Source: Flavobacteriaceae bacterium | GTDB lineage: Bacteria > Bacteroidota > Bacteroidia > Flavobacteriales > Flavobacteriaceae | Assembly (NCBI GenBank): GCA_947457615.1 | Contig: CANGWK010000005.1 | Span: 1 to 64,000, forward strand | DNA: 64,000 nucleotides | Direction: 5' to 3' | Part shown: positions 56,501 to 63,448 of the stretch, piece after piece | Numbering within the stretch: position 1 is the stretch's first letter | Layout: every line of letters begins with the position of its first letter | Notes under the pieces: model-generated | The model's database searches: none | What the model was told of the DNA's origin: nothing | The model's input: the letters and a program-made list of their open reading frames with translations, nothing else | Translations under genes and position numbers: made by a program

Positions 56501-56826
56501 ACTTTGATTATAATCCAGCAATTATTACAAATACTTTCAATACCGAATTTGTAGCTCCACTTGCAAATGATGAATTTTCTAGTGCCAATCTAGCTGTTTA
56601 TCCAAATCCAGCAAATGAAATAATTACAATTCAATTGAATTCTAATAGCTTTATAAAACAAATTCAGGTAGTAGATATGTTAGGACGTGTAATCAAAAAA
56701 GAAAGCTATTCTTCTAGCAATTATGCGGAAGTAATGAATTTAAAAGAAGTTGGAAGTGGCACTTATTTTGTTGAAGTGACTTCTGATTCTAATAAAAAAG
56801 AAATTAAGAAAATAATAATTAATTAA
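53506..56826 (+). CDS. Large T9SS-sorted surface protein with fibronectin-like and DUF11-like domains
   Basis: 1106 residues. Signal peptide 1-18 (IFFISLQISFG). Repeated segments open with cysteine-containing turns such as CDANNDGLEVFNLTTKN and CDDDSNGSIIFNLTSVQ. A fibronectin type III-like stretch (LTCTDAVPGTSFTTEVAIVP) lies near residue 230. After about 720 come Ig-like/DUF11-type beta domains (DPNDKMESHGG, then TYTIRFENTGTASAINVRIN). The end is a type A C-terminal sorting domain (LAVYPNPANEIITIQLNSN, IKKIIIN), the T9SS export signal. A secreted or surface adhesin-like role is likely; the ligand is unknown. Confidence 0.9.
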   Translation: MKKILLFIFFISLQISFGQVQINTPSDYTVCDANNDGLEVFNLTTKNSEILGNLSPNVYSVSYYISQADAALNTNSLGGQYYCWNSMQVIYARVTEINNPSNYSITSFWLHIYPTPIANTITGTFCYNQQCWDLTQFIPVINNANADPNIYISFYYTTADAQSSTNSILNPSCVFSPVTTPNINFYYTVTNVVSGCIAVGIINAQIITNCPAVDCLPPTVSVGNTTQNSVTLTCTDAVPGTSFTTEVAIVPYGVPMPNQGVISSSNPYTITGLNCSTEYQVYVRRICSNSNIYQTSAWSTISFGTLICESQFGQPQSFSTCTDTNQACFNLTDNDDDIIGTMNPTDYTITYHLSPNEAEANVNPLPSPYCAGIGNTPIYARISYNNVPGQYFTTLFYLNIYGFHNSPAPLQQIEQCDDDSNGSIIFNLTSVQSQINSTNTLQYFTTLQNAETLTSPIANPSAFSLNVQSTTITIYIREIIANSCDLIYSVNLRTFPNCNNASVCSQANSLCSSLGIPFPNTTNLPSTGALGCLNTTPNPTWFVMPISQAGNISLMIQQSTDINFSTNNLDVDYVVLGPYTNPTTPCNGQITPNYVVSCSYSPNNLEYPVITNAQPGQYYLIMVTNFSNSPGYIRITDIGSTSTGAINCSGIRLNAFLDTNNNGTKEVGEQNFPLGQFHYEINTNGITHHITSPTGVYNIYDTNTTNSYSLNYTIDPSYTSLYTLSTSSYNNVSVINGGGMVSYNFPITVVQSYSDLVTTLVPVVGPRPGFVYENKIIYTNQGNQNIASGSVNFVNDSNVTITSVSQAGVTMLANGFSYNFTNLAPFEVRVISVFMQVPTIPIVTMGQLLTNSVTINPIAGDEVPANNTSNLAQIIINAYDPNDKMESHGGKILYSSFNSSDYLTYTIRFENTGTASAINVRINDVLDSKLDETTIRTLSSSDSYILDRVGNNLNWKFDNIMLPVSIANTTIGKGYVTFQVKPKPGYALGDIIPNTGSIYFDYNPAIITNTFNTEFVAPLANDEFSSANLAVYPNPANEIITIQLNSNSFIKQIQVVDMLGRVIKKESYSSSNYAEVMNLKEVGSGTYFVEVTSDSNKKEIKKIIIN

Positions 56827-56920
56827 AACTTTAAGAGAAAATTAGAATTCTTATACTTTAATTTGTAAAAATTAGTAATTAATTTTTAATTTTCCCTTTC
56901 AAGAATTCTTAAAGTAGGAT

Positions 56921-56944
56921 AGCCTTTACAGAGATGTAAAGGCT
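56921..56944 (+). terminator. Terminator-like hairpin after the surface protein
   Basis: AGCCTTTACA (56921-56930) pairs perfectly with TGTAAAGGCT (56935-56944) around GAGA. The T-run after it is short (TTCTTATTT), so strength is moderate. It precedes the adenosine deaminase promoter directly. Confidence 0.7.
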
Positions 56945-56953
56945 TCTTATTTA

Positions 56954-56961
56954 TAAATTTG
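56954..56961 (+). promoter_or_regulatory. Candidate -7 element of the adenosine deaminase gene
   Basis: TAAATTTG matches TAnnTTTG, 18 bp before the ATG 56980 and just after the preceding terminator. Confidence 0.5.
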
Positions 56962-56979
56962 CAGTAAAAACAGACACCT

Positions 56980-57984
56980 ATGAAAAACTTTATTTCAAAA
57001 CTTCCAAAAGCCGAATTGCATTTACATATTGAAGGATCATTGGAACCCGAATTAATGTTTGCTTTGGCGCAACGCAATCGAATTGAAATTCCTTATAACA
57101 GTATTGAAGAAGTTAAAGAGGCTTATAAATTTTCCTGTCTACAAGATTTCTTAAACATTTATTATTCTGGTGCAAGTGTACTAATTCAGGAGGAAGATTT
57201 TTACGATCTTACGATGGCCTATTTAACCAAATGCAATGAAGAAAATATTCTACATGCCGAAATTATGTTTGACCCACAAACACATACCCAACGGGGAATT
57301 GCCTTTGAAACGGTAATTAACGGAATACAAAAAGCACGAAACGAAGCTCAAGAAAAATGGGGTATTTCTTCTTTTTTAATTATGAGTTTTTTGCGTCATT
57401 TATCTGAAGACGATGCATTTGTTACCTTGGAGCAATCGCTGCCATTTAAACATTTAATAAAAGCCGTTGGTTTGGATTCTTCCGAAAAAGGAAATCCACC
57501 TTCTAAATTTTATAAAGTTTTTGAAGCATCTGCTAAATTAGGTTATGTTTTGTTAGCGCATGCCGGCGAAGAAGGTCCTGCCGAATATGTATGGGAAGCC
57601 ATTGACGGTTTAAAAATTGTACGCATCGACCACGGAAATAATTGTTTGACTGATGAAAAATTAGTAAACCAAATCATCCAACGAGATATTGCTTTAACAG
57701 TTTGCCCGCTTTCAAATTTAGAGTTAAAAGTAGTAACCGATTTAAAACTCCATCCTTTAAAAACTATGTTAGATAAAGGAATTAAAGCAACAATAAATTC
57801 AGATGATCCTGCTTATTTTGGAGGGTATTTGAATCAGAATTTTATTGCCAGTCAAGAAGCATTAAATTTATCGGAAGCAGATGTAGTTCTTTTGGCTAAA
57901 AATTCGTTTGAATATTCTTTATTAGAGGAAAATCGCAAACAAGAATTGATGCGTTTAGTAGAGGATTATGCTTTGAAGAATTAA
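56980..57984 (+). CDS. add: Adenosine deaminase
   Basis: 334 residues, the normal length. Zinc and catalytic residues are all present: two His in ELHLHIEGSLEPELM (about 12-26), HAGEEG (about 194-199), the His in IVRIDHGNNC, and the Asp pair in ATINSDDPAYFGG (about 267-279). The enzyme converts adenosine (or related adenine compounds) to inosine and ammonia for purine salvage. A few bacterial relatives act on adenine or other substrates, so the exact base is an inference. It overlaps nothing and a CatA-like gene starts 3 bp later. Confidence 0.92.
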   Translation: MKNFISKLPKAELHLHIEGSLEPELMFALAQRNRIEIPYNSIEEVKEAYKFSCLQDFLNIYYSGASVLIQEEDFYDLTMAYLTKCNEENILHAEIMFDPQTHTQRGIAFETVINGIQKARNEAQEKWGISSFLIMSFLRHLSEDDAFVTLEQSLPFKHLIKAVGLDSSEKGNPPSKFYKVFEASAKLGYVLLAHAGEEGPAEYVWEAIDGLKIVRIDHGNNCLTDEKLVNQIIQRDIALTVCPLSNLELKVVTDLKLHPLKTMLDKGIKATINSDDPAYFGGYLNQNFIASQEALNLSEADVVLLAKNSFEYSLLEENRKQELMRLVEDYALKN

Positions 57985-57987
57985 AGA

Positions 57988-58614
57988 ATGAAACAAAGAC
58001 TAAACCTCGACACTTGGAATCGAAAAGAGCATTTCTTGTTTTTTAAACAAATGGAAGAGCCCTTTTTTGGAATTACAACCGTTATAGATTGTACTAAAGC
58101 TTATGAAAAAGCTAAAGAATTAAGAGTTTCTTTTTTTACCTACTATTTGCACAAAACCCTAGCTTCAGTAAATGCTATTGAACCTTTTCGCTACCGAATT
58201 ATTGACAACGAAGTTTATATTTTTGATTCTATTAATGCTTCTGCTACGATATTAAGAGAAGATAAAACTTTTGGGTTTTCGTTGATGGATTATAATGAAG
58301 ATTGTATAGTTTTTTCACAAATCGTAAAAAAAGAAATCGAAAGAATTCAATTAACCACCGGCTTATTTACTCGAGTGGAGTATGGAGAGAATCTAATTCA
58401 CTTTTCGGCTTTACCTTGGATTAATTTCACCTCGTTTTCACATGCTCGAAGTTTCACTTGGGCAGACAGTTGTCCTAAAATATCTTTTGGTAAAATGACG
58501 GAAGAAAACGGTAAAAAAACAATGCCAATATCAATTCATGTGCACCACGGATTAATGGACGGCTACCATATTGGGTTATTTATTAGTCATCTGCAAGATT
58601 TGATGAATAGTTAA
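57988..58614 (+). CDS. Type A chloramphenicol acetyltransferase-like protein (CatA family)
   Basis: 208 residues. The start LDTWNRKEHFLFF and the pattern PWINFTSFSHARS match type A chloramphenicol acetyltransferase. The catalytic His is in HVHHGLMDGYHIGLFI (about residues 189-204), corresponding to HHAVCDGFH in CatA. The trimeric enzyme class acetylates a hydroxyl using acetyl-CoA. Chromosomal Bacteroidota copies may act on chloramphenicol or an unknown substrate. It follows add by 3 bp, so the pair is probably co-transcribed with no obvious metabolic link. Confidence 0.85.
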   Translation: MKQRLNLDTWNRKEHFLFFKQMEEPFFGITTVIDCTKAYEKAKELRVSFFTYYLHKTLASVNAIEPFRYRIIDNEVYIFDSINASATILREDKTFGFSLMDYNEDCIVFSQIVKKEIERIQLTTGLFTRVEYGENLIHFSALPWINFTSFSHARSFTWADSCPKISFGKMTEENGKKTMPISIHVHHGLMDGYHIGLFISHLQDLMNS

Positions 58615-58857
58615 ATAAATAAAATTACTTTGACTGATTAATAATCAATTTGTCCAATAAACTTAAAAAAAGTTGAAAAATTCCTTTTAAAATTTATGCC
58701 AAAACGACGTTTGTTTTTGTTAAAAAATAAAAATATAGATATATTTTAATTTATAATCGTTAATATGTAATTTACTTGCGATTAAAAGCAATATAAATAA
58801 TTTGTGGATATTTTATTTATAATTAATTTTGTATTAACAATTTTAATTATAAAAAGG
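58615..58857. other. AT-rich intergenic region
   Basis: About 240 bases of strongly AT-rich sequence with no recognisable gene. TTTATAATCG (58749-58758) and CGATTAAAA nearby are loosely complementary. A TAnnTTTG-like box was not seen. Confidence 0.4.
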
Positions 58858-59202
58858 ATGGAAAACACTACTAGTATTAGATCAAATCCAGTTTTTGAGT
58901 TATACCACGAAAACAATTTTTTGATAATAAAAAATCCTAATTATTTTAAAAGAAATTATATTATATCATTTCAAGAAATTGAAAGTATTGAACTGATTCG
59001 TTGTTTTTCTTTTTGGAATAAAATCCTTAAAGTGTATTTTAAATTTTGGAAACCATCAAAATCTATGTACGTAATTTTAAATTTGAAAAATGGGTTAAAA
59101 AACATTTTGCTAAACGATTGTGATATAAAAAAAACTAAAAAAGCACTTAACAAAATTAATGAAATACTAAGTATAGAACCTTTGGAATTAGTTATTAATT
59201 AA
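58858..59202 (+). CDS. Small hypothetical protein
   Basis: 114 residues from ATG 58858 (MENTTSIRSNPVFELYHENN). An alternative GTG at 58804 would add a hydrophobic N-terminus (ILFIINFVLTILII), which could make it a membrane protein, so start choice is uncertain. The body is rich in Asn, Lys, Ile and Phe (PNYFKRNYIISFQEIESIEL; MYVILNLKNGLKNILLND), a PH-domain-like beta pattern is possible but not claimed. No family recognised. It ends at a bidirectional terminator shared with ssb. Confidence 0.6.
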   Translation: MENTTSIRSNPVFELYHENNFLIIKNPNYFKRNYIISFQEIESIELIRCFSFWNKILKVYFKFWKPSKSMYVILNLKNGLKNILLNDCDIKKTKKALNKINEILSIEPLELVIN

Positions 59203-59228
59203 TTCAAGTTTTGAAAGTATCGGAGGTA

Positions 59229-59256
59229 AAAAAGGCTGCTTATTAGCAGCCTTTTT
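59229..59256. terminator. Bidirectional terminator between small gene and ssb
   Basis: AAAAAGGCTGCT (59229-59240) pairs perfectly with AGCAGCCTTTTT (59245-59256) around TATT. It serves the convergent small gene and the ssb stop at 59274. Confidence 0.9.
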
Positions 59257-59273
59257 AAATTTTATTTTTCCAT

Positions 59274-59606
59274 TTATTTACCCAAAAGTAAAATTTCATT
59301 GGCTATTACTTCGGTGATGTAACGTTTTTCTCCATTTTTATCATCATAAGTGCGGTGAGATAGTTTTCCTTCAATTGCAATTTCTTTGCCCTTAGTTACA
59401 TATTTTTCAATAATGTCAGCGGTTTTCCCCCAAGCAGTTACACGGTGCCATTCGGTTTGTTCTACTTTATCTCCGTTTTCTTTATAATAAACCTCGTTGG
59501 TAGCTATTGTAATGTTTGCTACTTTCTTTCCTCCTTCTAAGGATTTAATTTCAGGATCTTGTCCTACATGTCCAATTAATTGTACTTTGTTTCTTAATGC
59601 ATTCAT
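59274..59606 (-). CDS. ssb: Single-stranded DNA-binding protein, short form
   Basis: 110 residues. The OB-fold runs the full length: MNALRNKVQLIGHVGQDPEI, then KKVANITIATNEVYY, then TEWHRVTAWGKTADIIEKYV, and EIAIEGKLSHRTYDDKNGEK. Ordinary bacterial SSB is about 150-180 residues with a disordered tail ending in an acidic DDLPF-like tip. This protein stops right after the OB-fold (NEILLLGK), so the protein-interaction tail is missing. It is therefore probably a second SSB of special use, for example in natural transformation, rather than the main replication SSB. Confidence 0.9.
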   Translation of the reverse strand: MNALRNKVQLIGHVGQDPEIKSLEGGKKVANITIATNEVYYKENGDKVEQTEWHRVTAWGKTADIIEKYVTKGKEIAIEGKLSHRTYDDKNGEKRYITEVIANEILLLGK

Positions 59607-59761
59607 GGCGTTTAAATTTAAATTGTTACTAATTTGTTATTTATTGTTATTATTGAAAGTTGTAGTTACTTTACTTCCTTTCAACGGTACAAAATTGAGG
59701 CGGTACCTTAATTGTATTCGGTAAGTAACCATTTACTTTCGGTTGTAACTATTTGTAAGCG

Positions 59762-59791
59762 TTTGTAAATGGAATTAATTTGTTATATTTG
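59762..59791 (+). promoter_or_regulatory. Promoter of the zinc-ribbon gene, cut off by the MITE
   Basis: TTTG (59762-59765) and TATATTTG (59784-59791, TAnnTTTG) with an 18-bp spacer form a complete flavobacterial promoter. The last bases of the -7 element overlap the left target duplication. Without the insertion the gene's leader would be only about 20 bases; with it the leader gains about 218 bases. Confidence 0.6.
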
Positions 59792-60012
59792 ATAACCCGT
59801 TGGGTGTAATTAAATTTATTTTGCTTTTTACCAGATAGATTCATAGTTTTAAAAAATAACAAAAGGCGTTTCACTTATTAAAAGATAATCATAGCTATGT
59901 GAACCTATAAATTGGGCTTTTTAATACTTTTCCCTATGATTCTATGTGGTTCATTATTTTAATTTATTCCTATTTGAACTCTTTATTAATTTCACCCAAC
60001 GGGTATTTGATA
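59787..60012. mobile_element. MITE-like non-autonomous element, 210 bp, with 8-bp target duplication
   Basis: The element is 59795-60004. Terminal inverted repeats of 19 bp (59795-59813 and 59986-60004) share ACCCGTTGGGTG and AATTAA with one mismatch. Identical flanking octamers ATTTGATA lie at 59787-59794 and 60005-60012, a perfect target-site duplication. No open reading frame for a transposase is inside, so an enzyme elsewhere must have moved it. Internal CTATGTG words occur twice (59895 and 59944 region). IS66 and IS1595 families make 8-bp duplications, but the family is not assignable by eye. Confidence 0.88.
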
Positions 60013-60029
60013 GATATTACTTAATAAAA

Positions 60030-60383
60030 ATGCATAAAACCTGTTTAGAATGTAACGAGAAAATTGTAGGTCGAGAGGACAAAAAGTTCTGTAGCGATGG
60101 TTGCCGCAATGCCTACAATAACAAAATAAACAAAGACAGCACTAATTTCATGCGTAATATCAATAATAAATTGCGTAAAAATTATAGAATACTATCCGAA
60201 TTAAATGAAGACGGAAAATCCAAAACCACCCGATCTAAATTATTAAATAACGGATTTGATTTTGAATATTTCACAAATATTTTAAATACAAAATCTGGGA
60301 ACACCTACCATTTTGTTTACGATCAAGGTTATATGGCCTTGGATTCTGATTTTTTTATTTTAGTTAGAAAAGATGTTAAATAG
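60030..60383 (+). CDS. Small zinc-ribbon protein (DUF2116-like)
   Basis: 117 residues from ATG 60030; the open frame extends to 59946 inside the MITE, which is unlikely to be coding. The N-terminus MHKTCLECNEKIVGREDKKF then CSDGCRNAYNNK shows four cysteines (C5, C8, C21, C25), a treble-clef/zinc-ribbon. The rest is helical and then DFDFEYFTNIL plus GNTYHFVYDQGYMAL. I recognise only the zinc ribbon; function is unknown. The MITE upstream places its RBS region next to an inverted repeat arm. Confidence 0.8.
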   Translation: MHKTCLECNEKIVGREDKKFCSDGCRNAYNNKINKDSTNFMRNINNKLRKNYRILSELNEDGKSKTTRSKLLNNGFDFEYFTNILNTKSGNTYHFVYDQGYMALDSDFFILVRKDVK

Positions 60384-60409
60384 CTATATTTAAGCATAAG
60401 AATAAATCT

Positions 60410-61216
60410 ATGAAACAAATTAGTATGCTTGGTTGCGGATGGTTAGGATTGCCTTTAGCAAAATCGTTGCTTCAAAACGGGTATACAATTTCAGGCTCTA
60501 CAACTTCTGAGGAGAAAATTTTGGTTTTAGAAAAAGCAGGAATTAATCCGTTTTTAATCTGTTTATCAGAAGATAAAATCAAGGGAGAAATAGATTCTTT
60601 CTTAAAAAATTCTGAAATTCTAATTATTGATATTCCACCTAAATTGCGTTTAGATTCTTCCGAAAATTTTGTGATAAAAATCCAAAATTTAATTCCTTTC
60701 ATAGAAAATTCTTCTGTAAAGAAAGTACTTTTTGTGAGTTCTACATCGGTGTATCCGGATGAAAATACCACAATTACTGGAGATACCATTCCAAATCCAG
60801 ACACTGAAAGCGGAAAGCAATTACTAGAAGCAGAGCATCTTTTGCAAAGCAATAGCAATTTTCAAACAATAGTAATTCGTTTTGGAGGATTGATTGGAGA
60901 AGATCGCCATCCTATAAAATTTCTTGCAGGCAGATCCAATATTGAAAATCCGGAAGCGCCAATTAATTTAATTCATCAAATAGACTGCATCGGAATTATT
61001 GAAGTAATTCTTCGGCAAGATTCGAAAGGAAACGAAACCTACAATGCGGCTGCACCTTTTCATCCAAATAGAAAAGAATATTACACCCAAAAAGCAATAG
61101 AATTTAATTTACCTCTGCCTCAATTTAACGAAAGTAAACCTTCCATCGGAAAATTAATTACTAGCCATAAAGTTGAACAAGTTTTAGGGTATTCATTTTC
61201 TAAAAACAGACTATAA
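60410..61216 (+). CDS. NAD(P)-binding Rossmann protein (YeeZ-like extended SDR)
   Basis: 268 residues. The N-terminal MLGCGWLGLPLAKSLLQNGY (about residues 5-24) is a nucleotide-binding GxGxxG loop. VLFVSSTSVYPDENTTITGD carries the Ser and Tyr-containing core strand, and TIVIRFGGLIGEDRHPIKFL follows. This resembles the YeeZ group of atypical SDRs, whose activity is not established. It follows the zinc-ribbon gene by 26 bp. Confidence 0.82.
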   Translation: MKQISMLGCGWLGLPLAKSLLQNGYTISGSTTSEEKILVLEKAGINPFLICLSEDKIKGEIDSFLKNSEILIIDIPPKLRLDSSENFVIKIQNLIPFIENSSVKKVLFVSSTSVYPDENTTITGDTIPNPDTESGKQLLEAEHLLQSNSNFQTIVIRFGGLIGEDRHPIKFLAGRSNIENPEAPINLIHQIDCIGIIEVILRQDSKGNETYNAAAPFHPNRKEYYTQKAIEFNLPLPQFNESKPSIGKLITSHKVEQVLGYSFSKNRL

Positions 61217-61218
61217 AA

Positions 61219-61242
61219 AAAGGTGCAATTTCTTGCACCTTT
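61219..61242. terminator. Bidirectional terminator between the YeeZ-like and M13 genes
   Basis: AAAGGTGCAA (61219-61228) pairs perfectly with TTGCACCTTT (61233-61242) around TTTC, with A and T runs outside. It separates convergent genes. Confidence 0.88.
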
Positions 61243-61261
61243 ACTATTTTTACTGTTTAGA

Positions 61262-63316
61262 TTACCAGATTATAACTCGTTTTTCTGGTGCAACATACAT
61301 TCCGTCGCCTTCTTTAATATCAAACGCTTGGAAAAACGTACCCAAGTTTGTTAACGGTACATAAGCACGGTACATTCCAGGAGAATGTGGATCGGTTTTT
61401 ACTTGATTTTTCAAAGCTTCATCTCGCATTTTACTTCTCCAGATAGTTGCCCAAGAAATAAATAAACGTTGCTCAGGAGTATATCCATCAATTAAACCTG
61501 GATTTCCATTTTCTTTTAAATACAATTGCAAACCATCATAAGCAGCGTTAATTCCACCTAAGTCTCCAATGTTTTCTCCTAATGTAAATTTACCGTCTAC
61601 ATGCGTTCCTGGTAGTGGCTCTAATGCCGAATATTGATCTGCTAGGGCGCCGCCGAGTGATGTAAATTTAGTCATATCGTCTTCGGTCCACCAATCAATT
61701 AGATTACCATCTGCATTATAAGTTGCGCCTTGATCATCAAACCCATGAGAAATTTCGTGTCCAATTACGGCACCTATTCCACCATAATTTACCGCTTCGT
61801 CTGCTTTATAATCGTAAAAAGGAGGTTGTAAGATTGCTGCCGGAAATACGATTTCGTTATATGATGGGTTGTAATATGCATTTACTGTTTGTGGCGACAT
61901 TCCCCATTCGGTTTTGTCTACTGGCTTACCTAATTTGGCTAAATCTTTTTTCCAAGACCATTTAGAAACATTTTTCATGTTATCAAAATAACTTCCGCCT
62001 TCCGATGGACTTTTCACAATCATAGCAGAATAATCTTCCCATTTGTCTGGATAACCAATTTTAATTGTTAATTTATTTAATTTCTCTATCGCTTTTAATT
62101 TGGTTTCAGGCGACATCCAAGTTAAATTATTGATTCTAATTTCATAAGCACGAATCACATTTTTAATCATATTAAATGCCTTGGTTTTCGCCTCAGCAGG
62201 AAACATTTTCTCTACATATAATTTCCCTAAAGACTCCCCAACAGTTCCGTTAACCACTTGCAATGCTTTTTCATGACGCGGACGTTGCTTTAAAGCACCT
62301 GTTAATGTTTTGCCATAAAACTCCCAGTTAGCAGTCTCAATAGCGGTAGATAATTCTCCTGCAGACCCTCTCAATAACATCCAACGCATGTAGGCTTTCC
62401 AATCGTCTACTTTATTATCTGTAAAGATAGTTTGCAAAGCAGACATGTATCTCGGTTGTGAAACAATTACAGTATCTGCTTTCACAATTCCGATTCCTTT
62501 CAAATAGGTATTCCAATCGATGATTGGCACCATTTTTTTCAAATCAGAGATAGAAGTTGGATTGTATTGTTTTTTACTATCTCTTCGTTCTACTCTATCT
62601 AATCTTGGTTTAGACATTGCAATTTCTAAAGCTAGAATTTTATCAGCATCCACTTTTGCTTGAGCAGGAGTTTCGCCAAGAAACAATAACATTTTCGCTA
62701 CGTGAAGTACATATTTTTCTCTTTTCTCTTTAGAATCTTTATCTTCTGAAACGTAATAATCTCTATCCGGCAAGCCTAAAGAACCTGGCCCTAAGCTAAC
62801 TACGTTTCTGTTACTATCTTTTTCGTCAGCTCCAATTCCAAAACCAAAGAAACCAGCACCATCGCCAGCTGCTTCCGTTTCCATTAGTAATTTTTGTAAA
62901 TCCGTAGTATTTTTAATCGCATTTATTTTGGCTAAATAAGGTTTGATCGGAGTAATACCTTGCTTGTTTCTTGCAACAGTATCCATCACAGATTTGTAAA
63001 TGTTGATGGCTTTACCTTGGTCTGTATTGGATTTATATTTTGGATCTTTTGAAGCTGCATTCAAAATTGCCAAAGCATCTTTATCGGTATTTTGACGCAA
63101 TTCATCAAAACTTCCCCAACGGGTTTTATCCGCAGGAATTTCAGTATTTTTAAGCCAAGTTCCGTTTACGAATTGAAAAAAGTTGTCGTTTGGGCGTACC
63201 GTTTTATCCATTAAATCTATGGATATTCCTGGTTTTTTTTGCTGTGCATTCCCTTGGTTTAGGGCTAATAAACTTACTGCCAAGAAACCAAACTTAATTG
63301 TAGTTTGTATTTTCAT
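61262..63316 (-). CDS. M13-family zinc metallopeptidase (neprilysin-like), exported
   Basis: About 684 residues from the ATG at 63316 (MKIQTTIKFGFLAVSLLALN, signal peptide ending NAQ); the frame also opens 8 codons upstream. The zinc site VIGHEISHGFDDQGATYNAD (HExxH) lies near residue 520-540. The third ligand is Glu in LGENIGDLGGINAAYDG. NAYYNPSYNEIVFPAAIL is the conserved substrate-binding segment, and SPGMYRAYVPLTNLGTFFQA is the C-terminal block. The enzyme should cut peptides in the periplasm or outside. The large size and signal fit neprilysin-like peptidases. Confidence 0.94.
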   Translation of the reverse strand: MKIQTTIKFGFLAVSLLALNQGNAQQKKPGISIDLMDKTVRPNDNFFQFVNGTWLKNTEIPADKTRWGSFDELRQNTDKDALAILNAASKDPKYKSNTDQGKAINIYKSVMDTVARNKQGITPIKPYLAKINAIKNTTDLQKLLMETEAAGDGAGFFGFGIGADEKDSNRNVVSLGPGSLGLPDRDYYVSEDKDSKEKREKYVLHVAKMLLFLGETPAQAKVDADKILALEIAMSKPRLDRVERRDSKKQYNPTSISDLKKMVPIIDWNTYLKGIGIVKADTVIVSQPRYMSALQTIFTDNKVDDWKAYMRWMLLRGSAGELSTAIETANWEFYGKTLTGALKQRPRHEKALQVVNGTVGESLGKLYVEKMFPAEAKTKAFNMIKNVIRAYEIRINNLTWMSPETKLKAIEKLNKLTIKIGYPDKWEDYSAMIVKSPSEGGSYFDNMKNVSKWSWKKDLAKLGKPVDKTEWGMSPQTVNAYYNPSYNEIVFPAAILQPPFYDYKADEAVNYGGIGAVIGHEISHGFDDQGATYNADGNLIDWWTEDDMTKFTSLGGALADQYSALEPLPGTHVDGKFTLGENIGDLGGINAAYDGLQLYLKENGNPGLIDGYTPEQRLFISWATIWRSKMRDEALKNQVKTDPHSPGMYRAYVPLTNLGTFFQAFDIKEGDGMYVAPEKRVIIW

Positions 63317-63431
63317 ATTATGATTTTTGTTTGTTTGCACAAATCTATTAATTTTTACTAAACCAAATGTTAAAAATCCAATTTTATGATTAAGACTATT
63401 AATGTGTTTTTTAATTGATTTAGATGTTTTG

Positions 63432-63439
63432 TACCTTTG
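63432..63439 (+). promoter_or_regulatory. Candidate -7 element of the SCO-family gene
   Basis: TACCTTTG matches TAnnTTTG and ends 9 bases before the ATG at 63449, so the transcript would have an extremely short leader. Confidence 0.5.
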
Positions 63440-63448
63440 AAAAAAAAG

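Larger units (their letters stand above)
59607..60029. other. Divergent ssb / zinc-ribbon gap, contains the MITE-like element
   Basis: A 423-base stretch without genes. 59607-59786 holds the ssb upstream region, with repeated TTTGTAA words near 59750-59770. 59795-60004 is the MITE-like insertion with its 8-bp target duplications. 60013-60029 is the short original leader of the zinc-ribbon gene. Confidence 0.7.

Noticed and set aside
57988..58614. Mobile antibiotic-resistance cassette around the CatA-like gene
   Set aside because: No integron, transposase or inverted repeats flank it, and it is tightly joined to add.
59946..60029. Longer start of the zinc-ribbon protein inside the MITE
   Set aside because: The extra residues come from inserted DNA and precede a good ATG at 60030 next to the zinc-ribbon cysteines.
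63113..63124. Second copy of the MITE end (CCCAACGGGTT) in the M13 gene
   Set aside because: Only a short stretch matches, it is within conserved coding sequence, and no second arm or target duplication is present.
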